Translations under genes and position numbers: made by a program
Shown: positions 15,200 to 23,600 of the stretch, one piece after another
Layout of the letters: the number at the start of each line of letters is the position of its first letter
How positions within the stretch are numbered: position 1 is the stretch's first letter
DNA from: Lachnospiraceae bacterium
Lineage (GTDB): Bacteria > Bacillota > Clostridia > Lachnospirales > Lachnospiraceae
DNA length: 32,959 nt
Assembly: GCA_024687205.1 (NCBI GenBank)
Contig: JAILES010000120.1
Coordinates: 1 to 32,959, forward strand
Direction: 5' to 3'
Notes under the pieces: model-generated
The model's input: the letters and a program-made list of their open reading frames with translations, nothing else
The model's database searches: none
Told to the model about the DNA's origin: nothing

Positions 15200-18061
15200 A
15201 TGCTGGAAGCTTTAAGAGAAAAAATTTCCGCTTTCATCCATTCGAGATTTATGCTCCCGTATATCCTGCTGGCTGCGGTTACAGCCGTGCTTATCGGAAG
15301 GATCTTTTCGATGCAGATAGTACATGGCAGGGAGTATATGAACAACTTCACCCTTAATATCGAGAAGGAAGTCAATATCCCCGGTGCGAGAGGAAATATC
15401 TATGACAGGAACGGACAGCTGCTTGCCTATAATGAGCTCGCATATTCCATCACGCTTACGGATACCATTGAATCCGGAAAGAGAAAAAATGAGACCCTTA
15501 ATGCGATAATCTTAAGGATGATAAGGATAATCGAGAGCAATGGTGACCATATCATCAATGATTTCGGCCTTTATCTTGATGAGGGTGATAATTTCTGCTT
15601 TACACACGAGGGTAACCAGCATCTGAGATTCCTTGCGGATATTTACGGACATGCATCCATCAGTGATCTGAAATATGCCGAAAAGACTTCGAATCCGGAT
15701 GAGGTAATGACTTATCTCTGTTCCTCGTCCAATTACGGCATCGGCTCTTATACAAAGACCGGCAACAAGGTGACCTTCTTCCCGCAGATGGGCTTCAGCA
15801 AAGAAGAGATGCTGAAGATCGCGGTCATACGTTACCAGCTTTCGATGAACAGCTTTACCAAGTATATCGCCACAACGGTAGCTACGGATGTGAGCGAAAA
15901 GACGGTGGCGGTGATCATGGAAAACTCCGATCTGCTGCAGGGTGTATCCGTTGCGGAAGATACCATAAGAAGATATAACCACTCGGTTTATTTTTCACAG
16001 GTCACGGGTTATACCGGCAGGATCTCCCAGAGCGAGTATGAGGAATATTCCTTAAAGAATCCTGATTATACGACTAACGATTATATAGGAAAGACCGGTA
16101 TAGAACTTTCCATGGAGGATCAGCTGAAAGGAAGCAGCGGCAGTGAGCAGCTTTTTGTTGACAATGTGGGAAGGATAATCGAAAGAAATAACGTTAAGCT
16201 GCCTCTTCCGGGAAATGATATATATCTTACCCTGGATGCGGATCTGCAGATGGCAACCTATAATCTGCTTGAACAGAAGATTGCGGGTATACTGGTAAGC
16301 CGTCTGGTCAATGAGAAAAAGGTGGAGCAGAGCGGCCGTAACAGGGTGATCCCTGTTTATGATGTGTATAATGCGTTTTTTGACAATAATGTCATTAACC
16401 TCAAACATATGGCAAAGAGCTATGCCGGTGATTATGAGAAAAAAGTTTATTCCCAGTTTGCTATTAAGCAGGGTTCGGCCCTGCAGCATATAAGGAACGA
16501 TCTGATGACTTCGGATACGCCCTATAATGAGCTGGAAGACGAAGATAAGGAATATGAAAGCTTTATCGTATCCATGCTTTCCAATTCGAATTACGGTATC
16601 ATCAAGAGCGACGAGGTCGATATAAACGATGAGATCTATAAGAACTGGAGAGTAGAGGAGACCATAAGCCTGAAGGAATATCTGATGTACTGCATATCAC
16701 AGCAGTGGATAGATATCAGCAAGCTTACGCTGGATAACCGTTATGCTGATTCGGGAGAGATATATAAAGCTATAACCGAATATGTGGTCACTCATCTTGA
16801 GACAAATCAGGACTTTTCGAAAAAACTGTATAAGTATCTGCTGCATTCGGATATGATATCCGGACGCGATGTATGCATGATACTCTGGGAGCAGGACATA
16901 ATAGCCGTAGATCCTTCAAGGATTGATAAGCTGAAGAGCGGCGAAACAGAGGCTTACAGTTTTGTATCCTATCTGATCAGGAACATATATATCACACCTG
17001 CCCAGCTCGGACTCGAACCCTGCTCGGGCTCCGTTGTCATTACTGATCCTTCTACAGGTGAAGTGCTGGCGCTGGTATCCTATCCCGGATATGATACCAA
17101 CCGGCTTGCTAATACAGCGGATTCCGCTTATCTGGCAAAGCTGTCCCAGGACCATTCCAATCCGCTGTGGAACTATGCAACACAGCAGAGGACCGCTCCG
17201 GGGTCCACTTTCAAGATGGTATCCAGTGTGGCCGGGGTGGAGGAAAGCGTCATCTCGGAAGCTTCCATAATAAAATGTGAAGGCAAGTTCACCAAGCTTA
17301 AAGGAGACGTGCATAAATGCTGGATAGATCCGGGAAATCACGGGGAACTGGATCTTTGCGGGGCTATCGAGAATTCATGTAACTATTATTTTTACGAAGT
17401 GGGTTACCGCCTGGCGGGTGGGAACGGTGACGGATATAATGATGATTACGGCCTTGAAAGACTGGCCAAATATGCCGATATGTTCGGCCTGGGTGAAAAA
17501 ACCGGTGTAGAGATAGCCGAATCTGAGCCGAAGATAAGTGATAAGTATGCGGTGCCGTCAGCCATCGGTCAGGGTACGCATAACTATACTACAGTAGGTC
17601 TTGCAAGGTATGTGACTACGGTTGCAAACAGCGGTACAGTATACCAGCTGAGTCTGATACATGAGATAAAGAATCCTTCCGGTCAGTCGGAATATTATTA
17701 CAAGCAGAATGTCCGAAATGAGATATTGATAGAGAACCGTCTGTGGAATACCATACATCTCGGAATGAAAAGAGTGGTGGAATCCAAGTCCTATTTTGAT
17801 CTGCCCGGTTTATCGGCGGCCGGCAAGACAGGTACGGCACAGGAGCAGACCAACAAGGCAAACCACGCGCTTTTTGTGGGCTATGCACCCTATGAGCAGC
17901 CTGAGATAGCTATAGCAGTACGTATAGCTAACGGTTATTCATCAGACTTTGCGGCTCAGGTCGCTGCCGATGTATTCAAGTACCGCTTTAACCTTGAGAG
18001 CGAGGAAGAACTCATAACAGGTGAGGCTTCCGAGGCTACGGCTGTGAGCGGAGGAGACTGA
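15200..18061 (+). CDS. mrdA: Penicillin-binding protein 2 (elongasome transpeptidase) with large insertion
   Basis: This class B PBP cross-links peptidoglycan during elongation, paired with RodA. At 953 residues it is far longer than the usual ~620-700. One membrane helix (~17-38) is followed by the pedestal domain beginning 'ARGNIYDRNGQLLAYNE'. 'LTLDADLQ' (343-350) is normally followed within ~20 residues by 'GAxVxxDPxTGEVLA', but here that block begins at ~607. About 240 Lys/Glu/Tyr-rich residues are therefore inserted between the dimerisation and transpeptidase domains. Active-site motifs are intact: Ser669-Thr-Phe-Lys672, Ser726-Cys-Asn728 and Lys876-Thr-Gly878. It is coupled to mreD (one-base gap) and rodA (one-base gap). 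Confidence 0.93.
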   Translation: MLEALREKISAFIHSRFMLPYILLAAVTAVLIGRIFSMQIVHGREYMNNFTLNIEKEVNIPGARGNIYDRNGQLLAYNELAYSITLTDTIESGKRKNETLNAIILRMIRIIESNGDHIINDFGLYLDEGDNFCFTHEGNQHLRFLADIYGHASISDLKYAEKTSNPDEVMTYLCSSSNYGIGSYTKTGNKVTFFPQMGFSKEEMLKIAVIRYQLSMNSFTKYIATTVATDVSEKTVAVIMENSDLLQGVSVAEDTIRRYNHSVYFSQVTGYTGRISQSEYEEYSLKNPDYTTNDYIGKTGIELSMEDQLKGSSGSEQLFVDNVGRIIERNNVKLPLPGNDIYLTLDADLQMATYNLLEQKIAGILVSRLVNEKKVEQSGRNRVIPVYDVYNAFFDNNVINLKHMAKSYAGDYEKKVYSQFAIKQGSALQHIRNDLMTSDTPYNELEDEDKEYESFIVSMLSNSNYGIIKSDEVDINDEIYKNWRVEETISLKEYLMYCISQQWIDISKLTLDNRYADSGEIYKAITEYVVTHLETNQDFSKKLYKYLLHSDMISGRDVCMILWEQDIIAVDPSRIDKLKSGETEAYSFVSYLIRNIYITPAQLGLEPCSGSVVITDPSTGEVLALVSYPGYDTNRLANTADSAYLAKLSQDHSNPLWNYATQQRTAPGSTFKMVSSVAGVEESVISEASIIKCEGKFTKLKGDVHKCWIDPGNHGELDLCGAIENSCNYYFYEVGYRLAGGNGDGYNDDYGLERLAKYADMFGLGEKTGVEIAESEPKISDKYAVPSAIGQGTHNYTTVGLARYVTTVANSGTVYQLSLIHEIKNPSGQSEYYYKQNVRNEILIENRLWNTIHLGMKRVVESKSYFDLPGLSAAGKTGTAQEQTNKANHALFVGYAPYEQPEIAIAVRIANGYSSDFAAQVAADVFKYRFNLESEEELITGEASEATAVSGGD

Positions 18062-18062
18062 T

Positions 18063-19223
18063 ATGAAACAGAAGCTGGAAATAAGGAATTTTAATCTGCG
18101 GCTTGTGATCCTGCTGATAACCATTTCCATCATGGGGCTGGTGGCCATAGGCAGCGCAAAGGCATCCGTACAGACCAAACAGGCTTTTGGTGTTGTTTTC
18201 GGCGTGTTTGTTATGCTGGTCATAGCTTTCTTTGATTATCACTTTACGCTGAAGTTCTACTGGATCATATATTTCTTCAATCTGGGACTTCTGCTGCTGG
18301 TTGACCGTTTCGGTGACAGCTCCCATAATGCGCAGCGCTGGATAGAGATAATGGGCATAAGATTCCAGCCCTCCGAGACCGCAAAAATACTGTTGATACT
18401 TTTTTATGCTCAGTTTATAATGAAGAACAGGGAACGTATAAATGACATACGGATCATCGGTATCATGATCGGACTGATAATACCGCCACTATATCTGGTA
18501 TACAAGCAGCCGGATCTGTCAACCACTATCATGCTGGTGATCATATTCTGTATGATGCTTTATGTGGGGGGCTTAAGTCACAAGATAATCATCGGGACGC
18601 TGGCAGTAGTGATACCTGCGGTAGTTGTGGTAATCTTCCTGATCCTGCAGCCCGACCAGACCCTGGTCAAGCCTTATCAGCAGGAACGTGTGCTGGCATG
18701 GCTGCAGCCCGATAAATATGCACTGACGACAGCTTACCAGCAACAGAATTCCATCACAGCCATAGGAAGCGGACAGCTGTGGGGCAAAGGGCTGAATAAT
18801 AACGAGATAGGTTCGGTCAAGAACGGTAATTACATATCCGAACCGCAGACGGATTTCATTTTTGCCATCATAGGTGAGGAAACCGGGTTTGTAGGCTCTG
18901 CGACAGTCATTGTAGTGCTGATGCTGATAGCCGCGGAATGCTTCAGAACCGGGATGAAAGCCGCCGATCTGGCGGGCGAGATCATCTGTTTCGGAATGGG
19001 CACAATTATATGTTTCCAGAGTTTTATAAATGTCGGCGTTACCACGGGACTGCTGCCGAATACAGGTCTGCCGCTGCCTTTTGTGAGCTACGGACTGACC
19101 AGTCTTGTGAGTCTTTATGCCGGAATGGGATTTGTTCTGAGTGTAAGCCTGAGAAGAAAGACTCAGGAAAGAAAGACGGTTCAGTATGTATCAATGCCGG
19201 AGCCGGATTTCAATCAATTATAA
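18063..19223 (+). CDS. rodA: Peptidoglycan glycosyltransferase RodA (SEDS family)
   Basis: RodA polymerises lipid II into glycan strands together with PBP2. The 386-residue polytopic protein (about ten membrane helices) contains SEDS landmarks: 'RWIEIMGIRFQPSE', 'WGKGLNNNEIGS', 'EPQTDFIFAIIGEE' with the catalytic Asp of the 'TDF' motif, and 'QSFINVGVTTGLLPNTGLP' followed by 'PFVSYG'. The start lies one base after the mrdA stop, using a GGAGG site inside the end of mrdA. mgsA follows after 15 bases. Confidence 0.95.
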   Translation: MKQKLEIRNFNLRLVILLITISIMGLVAIGSAKASVQTKQAFGVVFGVFVMLVIAFFDYHFTLKFYWIIYFFNLGLLLLVDRFGDSSHNAQRWIEIMGIRFQPSETAKILLILFYAQFIMKNRERINDIRIIGIMIGLIIPPLYLVYKQPDLSTTIMLVIIFCMMLYVGGLSHKIIIGTLAVVIPAVVVVIFLILQPDQTLVKPYQQERVLAWLQPDKYALTTAYQQQNSITAIGSGQLWGKGLNNNEIGSVKNGNYISEPQTDFIFAIIGEETGFVGSATVIVVLMLIAAECFRTGMKAADLAGEIICFGMGTIICFQSFINVGVTTGLLPNTGLPLPFVSYGLTSLVSLYAGMGFVLSVSLRRKTQERKTVQYVSMPEPDFNQL

Positions 19224-19238
19224 ATAAGGGGTTACAAT

Positions 19239-19637
19239 ATGAAGATCGCACTGATAGCACATGATGCAAAAAAACGACTCATGCAGGATCTCTGTATAGC
19301 CTACAGAGGTATACTTGCAAGACATGAACTCTATGCTACCGGTACCACCGGACGCCTTATAGAGGAAGTGACAAATCTGTCTGTTCACAAATTCCTTTCG
19401 GGACAGCTGGGAGGCGAACAGCAGCTTGGTGTCCAGATAGAGCACAACGAGATAGACCTTATGATACTCCTGCGTGATCCGCTGAGTCCCATGACTCATG
19501 AACTGGATGCACTGAATCTTTTGAGGCTCTGCGATATGCACAACATCCCCCTGGCGACCAATCTGGCCAGCGCGGAGCTGATGATAAAAGCACTTGACAG
19601 AGGGGACCTTGAGTGGCGTGAAATCTATAAAGACTGA
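19239..19637 (+). CDS. mgsA: Methylglyoxal synthase
   Basis: MgsA converts dihydroxyacetone phosphate to methylglyoxal and phosphate, a bypass of lower glycolysis that relieves sugar-phosphate stress. The 132-residue length and motifs fit: 'LIAHDAKK' (phosphate site), 'ATGTTGRLIEE', 'GQLGGEQQLG', 'RDPLSPMTHELD', and the clostridial C-terminus 'ALDRGDLEWREIYKD'. The catalytic Asp of the usual GGDQQ motif (Asp71 in E. coli) is Glu60 here (codon GAA), while the second Asp (Asp101 equivalent) is present as Asp90. Activity may be lowered or shifted. Placement between rodA and a DD-carboxypeptidase, with gpsA further down, ties a DHAP-consuming enzyme to envelope genes. Confidence 0.9.
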   Translation: MKIALIAHDAKKRLMQDLCIAYRGILARHELYATGTTGRLIEEVTNLSVHKFLSGQLGGEQQLGVQIEHNEIDLMILLRDPLSPMTHELDALNLLRLCDMHNIPLATNLASAELMIKALDRGDLEWREIYKD

Positions 19638-20592
19638 AAAACTGATAGCTTTGGCCTGTCTGCTCCTCTTAGCAGGATGCAGCTCACAGAAGCCGGATCT
19701 TCCTTACGGCTCCCTTGACGGCAATTCCGATTTTTCGATAGATACACAGACAGAAGCCGGAAAGCTGTCTTTTTTTGCCGAAGACCTTTGTGCCACGGCT
19801 GAAGATATAACGGACAGCGCTTCCATTGCAACTTCCGACCTGAAGGCCGCCTGCGTCTACAACGTGAGCGACCGTCAGGTTGTTTATTCTTATAAAGCAA
19901 ATGACCGGCTTTATCCCGCTTCCCTTACCAAGATAATGACAGCGCTGATCGTATTGGAAAACTGCGACGATCTGAGCAAGGAAGTGACGGTGGGTGATGT
20001 CAATATCCGTGAACAGGGCGTACAGCTCTTCGGGCTTAAGGAAGGGGATGTACTTACCGTAAATCAGCTTCTCTATGCCACACTTGTGAATTCATCAAAT
20101 GATGCGGCACTGGCCCTGGCTCTTGAGTACGGGGACAGTGTGGAACATTTCGTTGAGATGATGAACGAACGTGCGCTTCAGCTGGGCTGTACCCATACCA
20201 ATTTCGTTAATCCTCACGGACTCCCCAATGAAGAACATTATACCTGTGCTTATGATCTGTATCTGATGTTCAACGAAGCACTGAAACATGATGAGTTTGT
20301 TAAGATCATAGAAACGGTTAAATATACTGTGGATTATCACGATGCCGAAGGCGAAATCCAGTCCAAAGAGATCACTTCCACCAATTCTTACCTGACCGGT
20401 GCATATAAAAAGCCCGGTGAAGTATCTGTAGTAGGAGGCAAGACCGGAAGTACGGCCTCCGCCGGAAGATGTATGATACTGAGTGTCGACTCCAAGGCCG
20501 GCGATCCTTATATACTTGTTGTCATGGGCGCAGGGGACACGGACGTTCTTTACGATACGATGACGAAACTCTGTAATGAATGTGTAAAATGA
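19618..20592 (+). CDS. D-alanyl-D-alanine carboxypeptidase, lipoprotein (peptidase S11)
   Basis: This enzyme trims the terminal D-Ala of peptidoglycan stem peptides outside the membrane. From GTG 19618 the protein has 324 residues and a lipoprotein signal ('LLLLAGCSS', lipidation Cys ~21). Upstream in-frame ATG 19594 would add eight residues and weaken the signal layout, so GTG 19618 with GAGTGG nearby is preferred. S11 active-site motifs are Ser102-Leu-Thr-Lys105, Ser159-Ser-Asn161 and Lys275-Thr-Gly277. The coding start overlaps the mgsA end by 20 bases. The C-terminal membrane-binding domain of classical DacA is absent, consistent with anchoring by lipid instead. Confidence 0.9.
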   Translation: MKSIKTEKLIALACLLLLAGCSSQKPDLPYGSLDGNSDFSIDTQTEAGKLSFFAEDLCATAEDITDSASIATSDLKAACVYNVSDRQVVYSYKANDRLYPASLTKIMTALIVLENCDDLSKEVTVGDVNIREQGVQLFGLKEGDVLTVNQLLYATLVNSSNDAALALALEYGDSVEHFVEMMNERALQLGCTHTNFVNPHGLPNEEHYTCAYDLYLMFNEALKHDEFVKIIETVKYTVDYHDAEGEIQSKEITSTNSYLTGAYKKPGEVSVVGGKTGSTASAGRCMILSVDSKAGDPYILVVMGAGDTDVLYDTMTKLCNECVK

Positions 20593-20630
20593 TCCGACAT
20601 GCAAACAGTTTTCGGAAAGGAGAAAAGAAT

Positions 20631-23600
20631 ATGAAGGGAAAAAGATTCTTTGCAGCTCTGATGAGTATCGTGATGCTGTCCGGCAGTCTGGAAAACTTCG
20701 TGTATGCGGGAGAGGATGAGCCTGTATATGAAGAAGTGATATTGTCTGAAGAAGAGAGCGAAGAGACCGGGGCTTTCGAAGAGACGGATGAAAGCGATAT
20801 TACAGCGGAAACTGTAGAGGAAGAATACACGGATGATAATGCATCTGCTCCTTCCGAAAACGAAGAGGTATCCGAAGAAGAAGCATATGCACCTGTCGCA
20901 TATGAGACCAAGGATTATGATTGGTTTAATACTCATTTTGAATGTGATAATTTCGGAGAAATTATAATTCTACAGGAGATCAAAGAGCAGAGCGGATTTC
21001 CCGAGAACCTGCTTATTCCTTCTACGCTGGATCTGGGAGGCGGTGTTACAAGGACCGTAAAGTTAAACGGCCATTCTTTTACCAGTTCATTATTTACCGG
21101 CGGACTATCAGCCACCGCTACCGTAAGGATAAAGGTAGCCGGAGGTGTTGAACTAGACAATGGCGATGACGGGCTTGCAGAGTTGTTCGAAGACTGCAAT
21201 AAGCTGGAAGTGATCGACTTAAGTGAAATAGATACTACGAATGTCACTAATATGGCCATGATGTTTAAGGACTGTATTGCGCTTAAACAGCTTGATCTGG
21301 GCAATTTTGAGACCGTGAACGTAAAGAATATGCAGAACATGTTTGAAGGCTGTGAAAGTCTTACTGAACTTAGTTTAACAGGTGTTGATACAGCTAAGGT
21401 AGAAAACATGGAAGGCATGTTCAAGGGCTGTTCTTCACTTAAGAAACTGGATCTTGCTGCTTTTAATACTGCAGAAGTTGAAGGGATGAACGAAATGTTT
21501 TCCGGCTGTACAGCTCTTGAGGAACTGAATATCACATCTTTCAATACAGAGAAAGTTCAGAACATGTGCGCTATGTTCTTGAACTGCAAGAAGCTGGTAT
21601 CCCTTGATCTTACAAACTTTGATACTGATAATGTTGAAAATATGGCCTATATGTTCTGTGGCTGTTCGGAACTGAAAAATCTGATAGTTCCCGGATTTGT
21701 CGGAAACAGTATCTCGAACAGTCCTTTTGATGAACAGGGCATTTCAAATATGTTTGCCGGCTGTGAAAAGCTTGAAGATCTGGATCTGCACAATTTTGAA
21801 CTAAACAGAGCCAATGTGGCAAATGCTTTTAAAAACTGCAGGTCACTAAAACGCCTTGATATCAGAAGGTTCAATATGACTGAACCGATCAATTACGATA
21901 CAATGTTTGAAGGGGCTGCCATTGAATATCTTGGCCTGCCGGGGAATCTCCCTCAGGCTGAAATGCATGTATTTATAAACGGTCTTAAGAGAATCTATTA
22001 TGCGGCAGATAAGACACAGTGGGAAGCAGAGAACAGCTCCTTCGGAAGCAATCATATCATTTATGAATATAATGATCTGTCAAAGCCCATACCCTATCCC
22101 GGAGATGCGGATCTGAAGGAACTGACCTATTCCTTTGCAAACTACTTTAAAGAGGATACGACAGCAAACTTAGGTTATGAGGAAGACTGGGCTTATCACA
22201 TCCCTCTCGAGAGATATAACGAACTCTTCGGTGAAAGAGGGCAGGAGATGTTCGATTTCTTTGATGATGAGTGGGGCGGCAGCTGCTACGGTATCTCATC
22301 AAGCTCTTCAATGCTTGCTCTCGGCGATGACAGCATCAGCATGAACGGCTTCTCCAAAGATGCAATATATCTGAGTGATCTGACCCTTCCTGCCGAAGTC
22401 GACAGGGATCCTTCCGATGATACCAAAGCCGAGCTTCGTACCGATCTGCGTAAGTTTATCGAGGCAATGCAGATATCCCAGTACGACGAAAGAGTTCAGT
22501 TCTGTCTGTCTCTGCCTGCAACACCGCTTGAGATCGTGAGCGCCATGGAACAGAGCGGCAAGCCCGTTATAGTCGGTCTCTTCGGACCGGAAGGCGGACA
22601 TGCCGTACTGGCATATGCTGCAGAGACGGAGAAAGGTGCTGATCCGGCTCTTAAACTGCATATATATGATCCCAATTATCCGGGTGTTGATAAATTCATC
22701 TCAATGACTTCTTCCACGGGGAATCCGGATTATCCCGACAACTGGTCATATACCCTGGACTCTGCGGGTACCATGAATTGGGGCTCCGCAAATAAAGAAT
22801 GTGATATCAGCTATGTACCTTATGATATTTATTCGCAGGTCTGGAAGGACGGCGGAAACTTTGATTTTGATAGCTGGGATCCCATGGCCGGCGGAAACTG
22901 GGAATGGAGTGATGAGGATGAAGCATTCCTTACCGAATACTGGGGCTGGACCAAAGAGGAGCAGGATTATATAACAGCCCATCCGGGTAGCGGAAATGAT
23001 AATAACTGGACGGCAGAGGATGAAGAAAGATTCCGGCAGTATATGAAGACTTATCCCGAGGCACCTTCGGATATGGCTGTGGAATATAAGGTAAGGTGCA
23101 GGGCACGCTGCCGTGCAAGATGCCGCGCAAGATGTCGGGCGCGTTGCCGCGTACGTTGCCGTGCAAGATGCCGCGCACGTTGCCGTGCAAGATGCCGCGC
23201 CCGCTGCAGACTGCTGAACGGCGATTATGTTGATATAACGATACTCGATGATCAGGGCAACAAGCTGTATGAATACAAGAACGGTGACGGAGACGTACCT
23301 GACGCTCTCGAGGCGGAAGCTTATGAAGCACCGGCTCTCGGACTTACGGTTTCAGGTAACAAACAGAAGAAATCTTCTTATGCGAGAATGGTCACTACAG
23401 AAAAGATATCCGAGATCAAAGCATCTAAAGATCTTTCATATTCAGTTGTAGACGGCACCATAGCCCAGAAGGTGGATGCGGAAGCAAAGAACGTTAAGTT
23501 AAAACTTAAAGAAGATGAGATCACCAATGAACTTCGCCTGCCTTTGAAGAAGAAGGGCAAGGTTACGGCAGAGATGAAGATCCCCGGAGTGGATCTGATC

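Noticed and set aside
23094..23213. CRISPR array
   Set aside because: The units are contiguous 12-mers without spacers, and they are in frame within a gene.
23094..23213. Compensating frameshifts around the repeat
   Set aside because: The +1 frame has a TAA at 23092-23094 and a TGA just after the array. The +2 frame stays open only briefly beyond it. The original frame continues unbroken and the synonymous Arg codon mix fits it best, though long reads would be needed to close the question.
22930..23331. Minus-strand frame with a 'GILHGNVR' repeat
   Set aside because: This is the complement of the Arg-Cys array. The plus-strand frame is continuous with 1600 codons of coherent protein on both sides, so it is the coding one.
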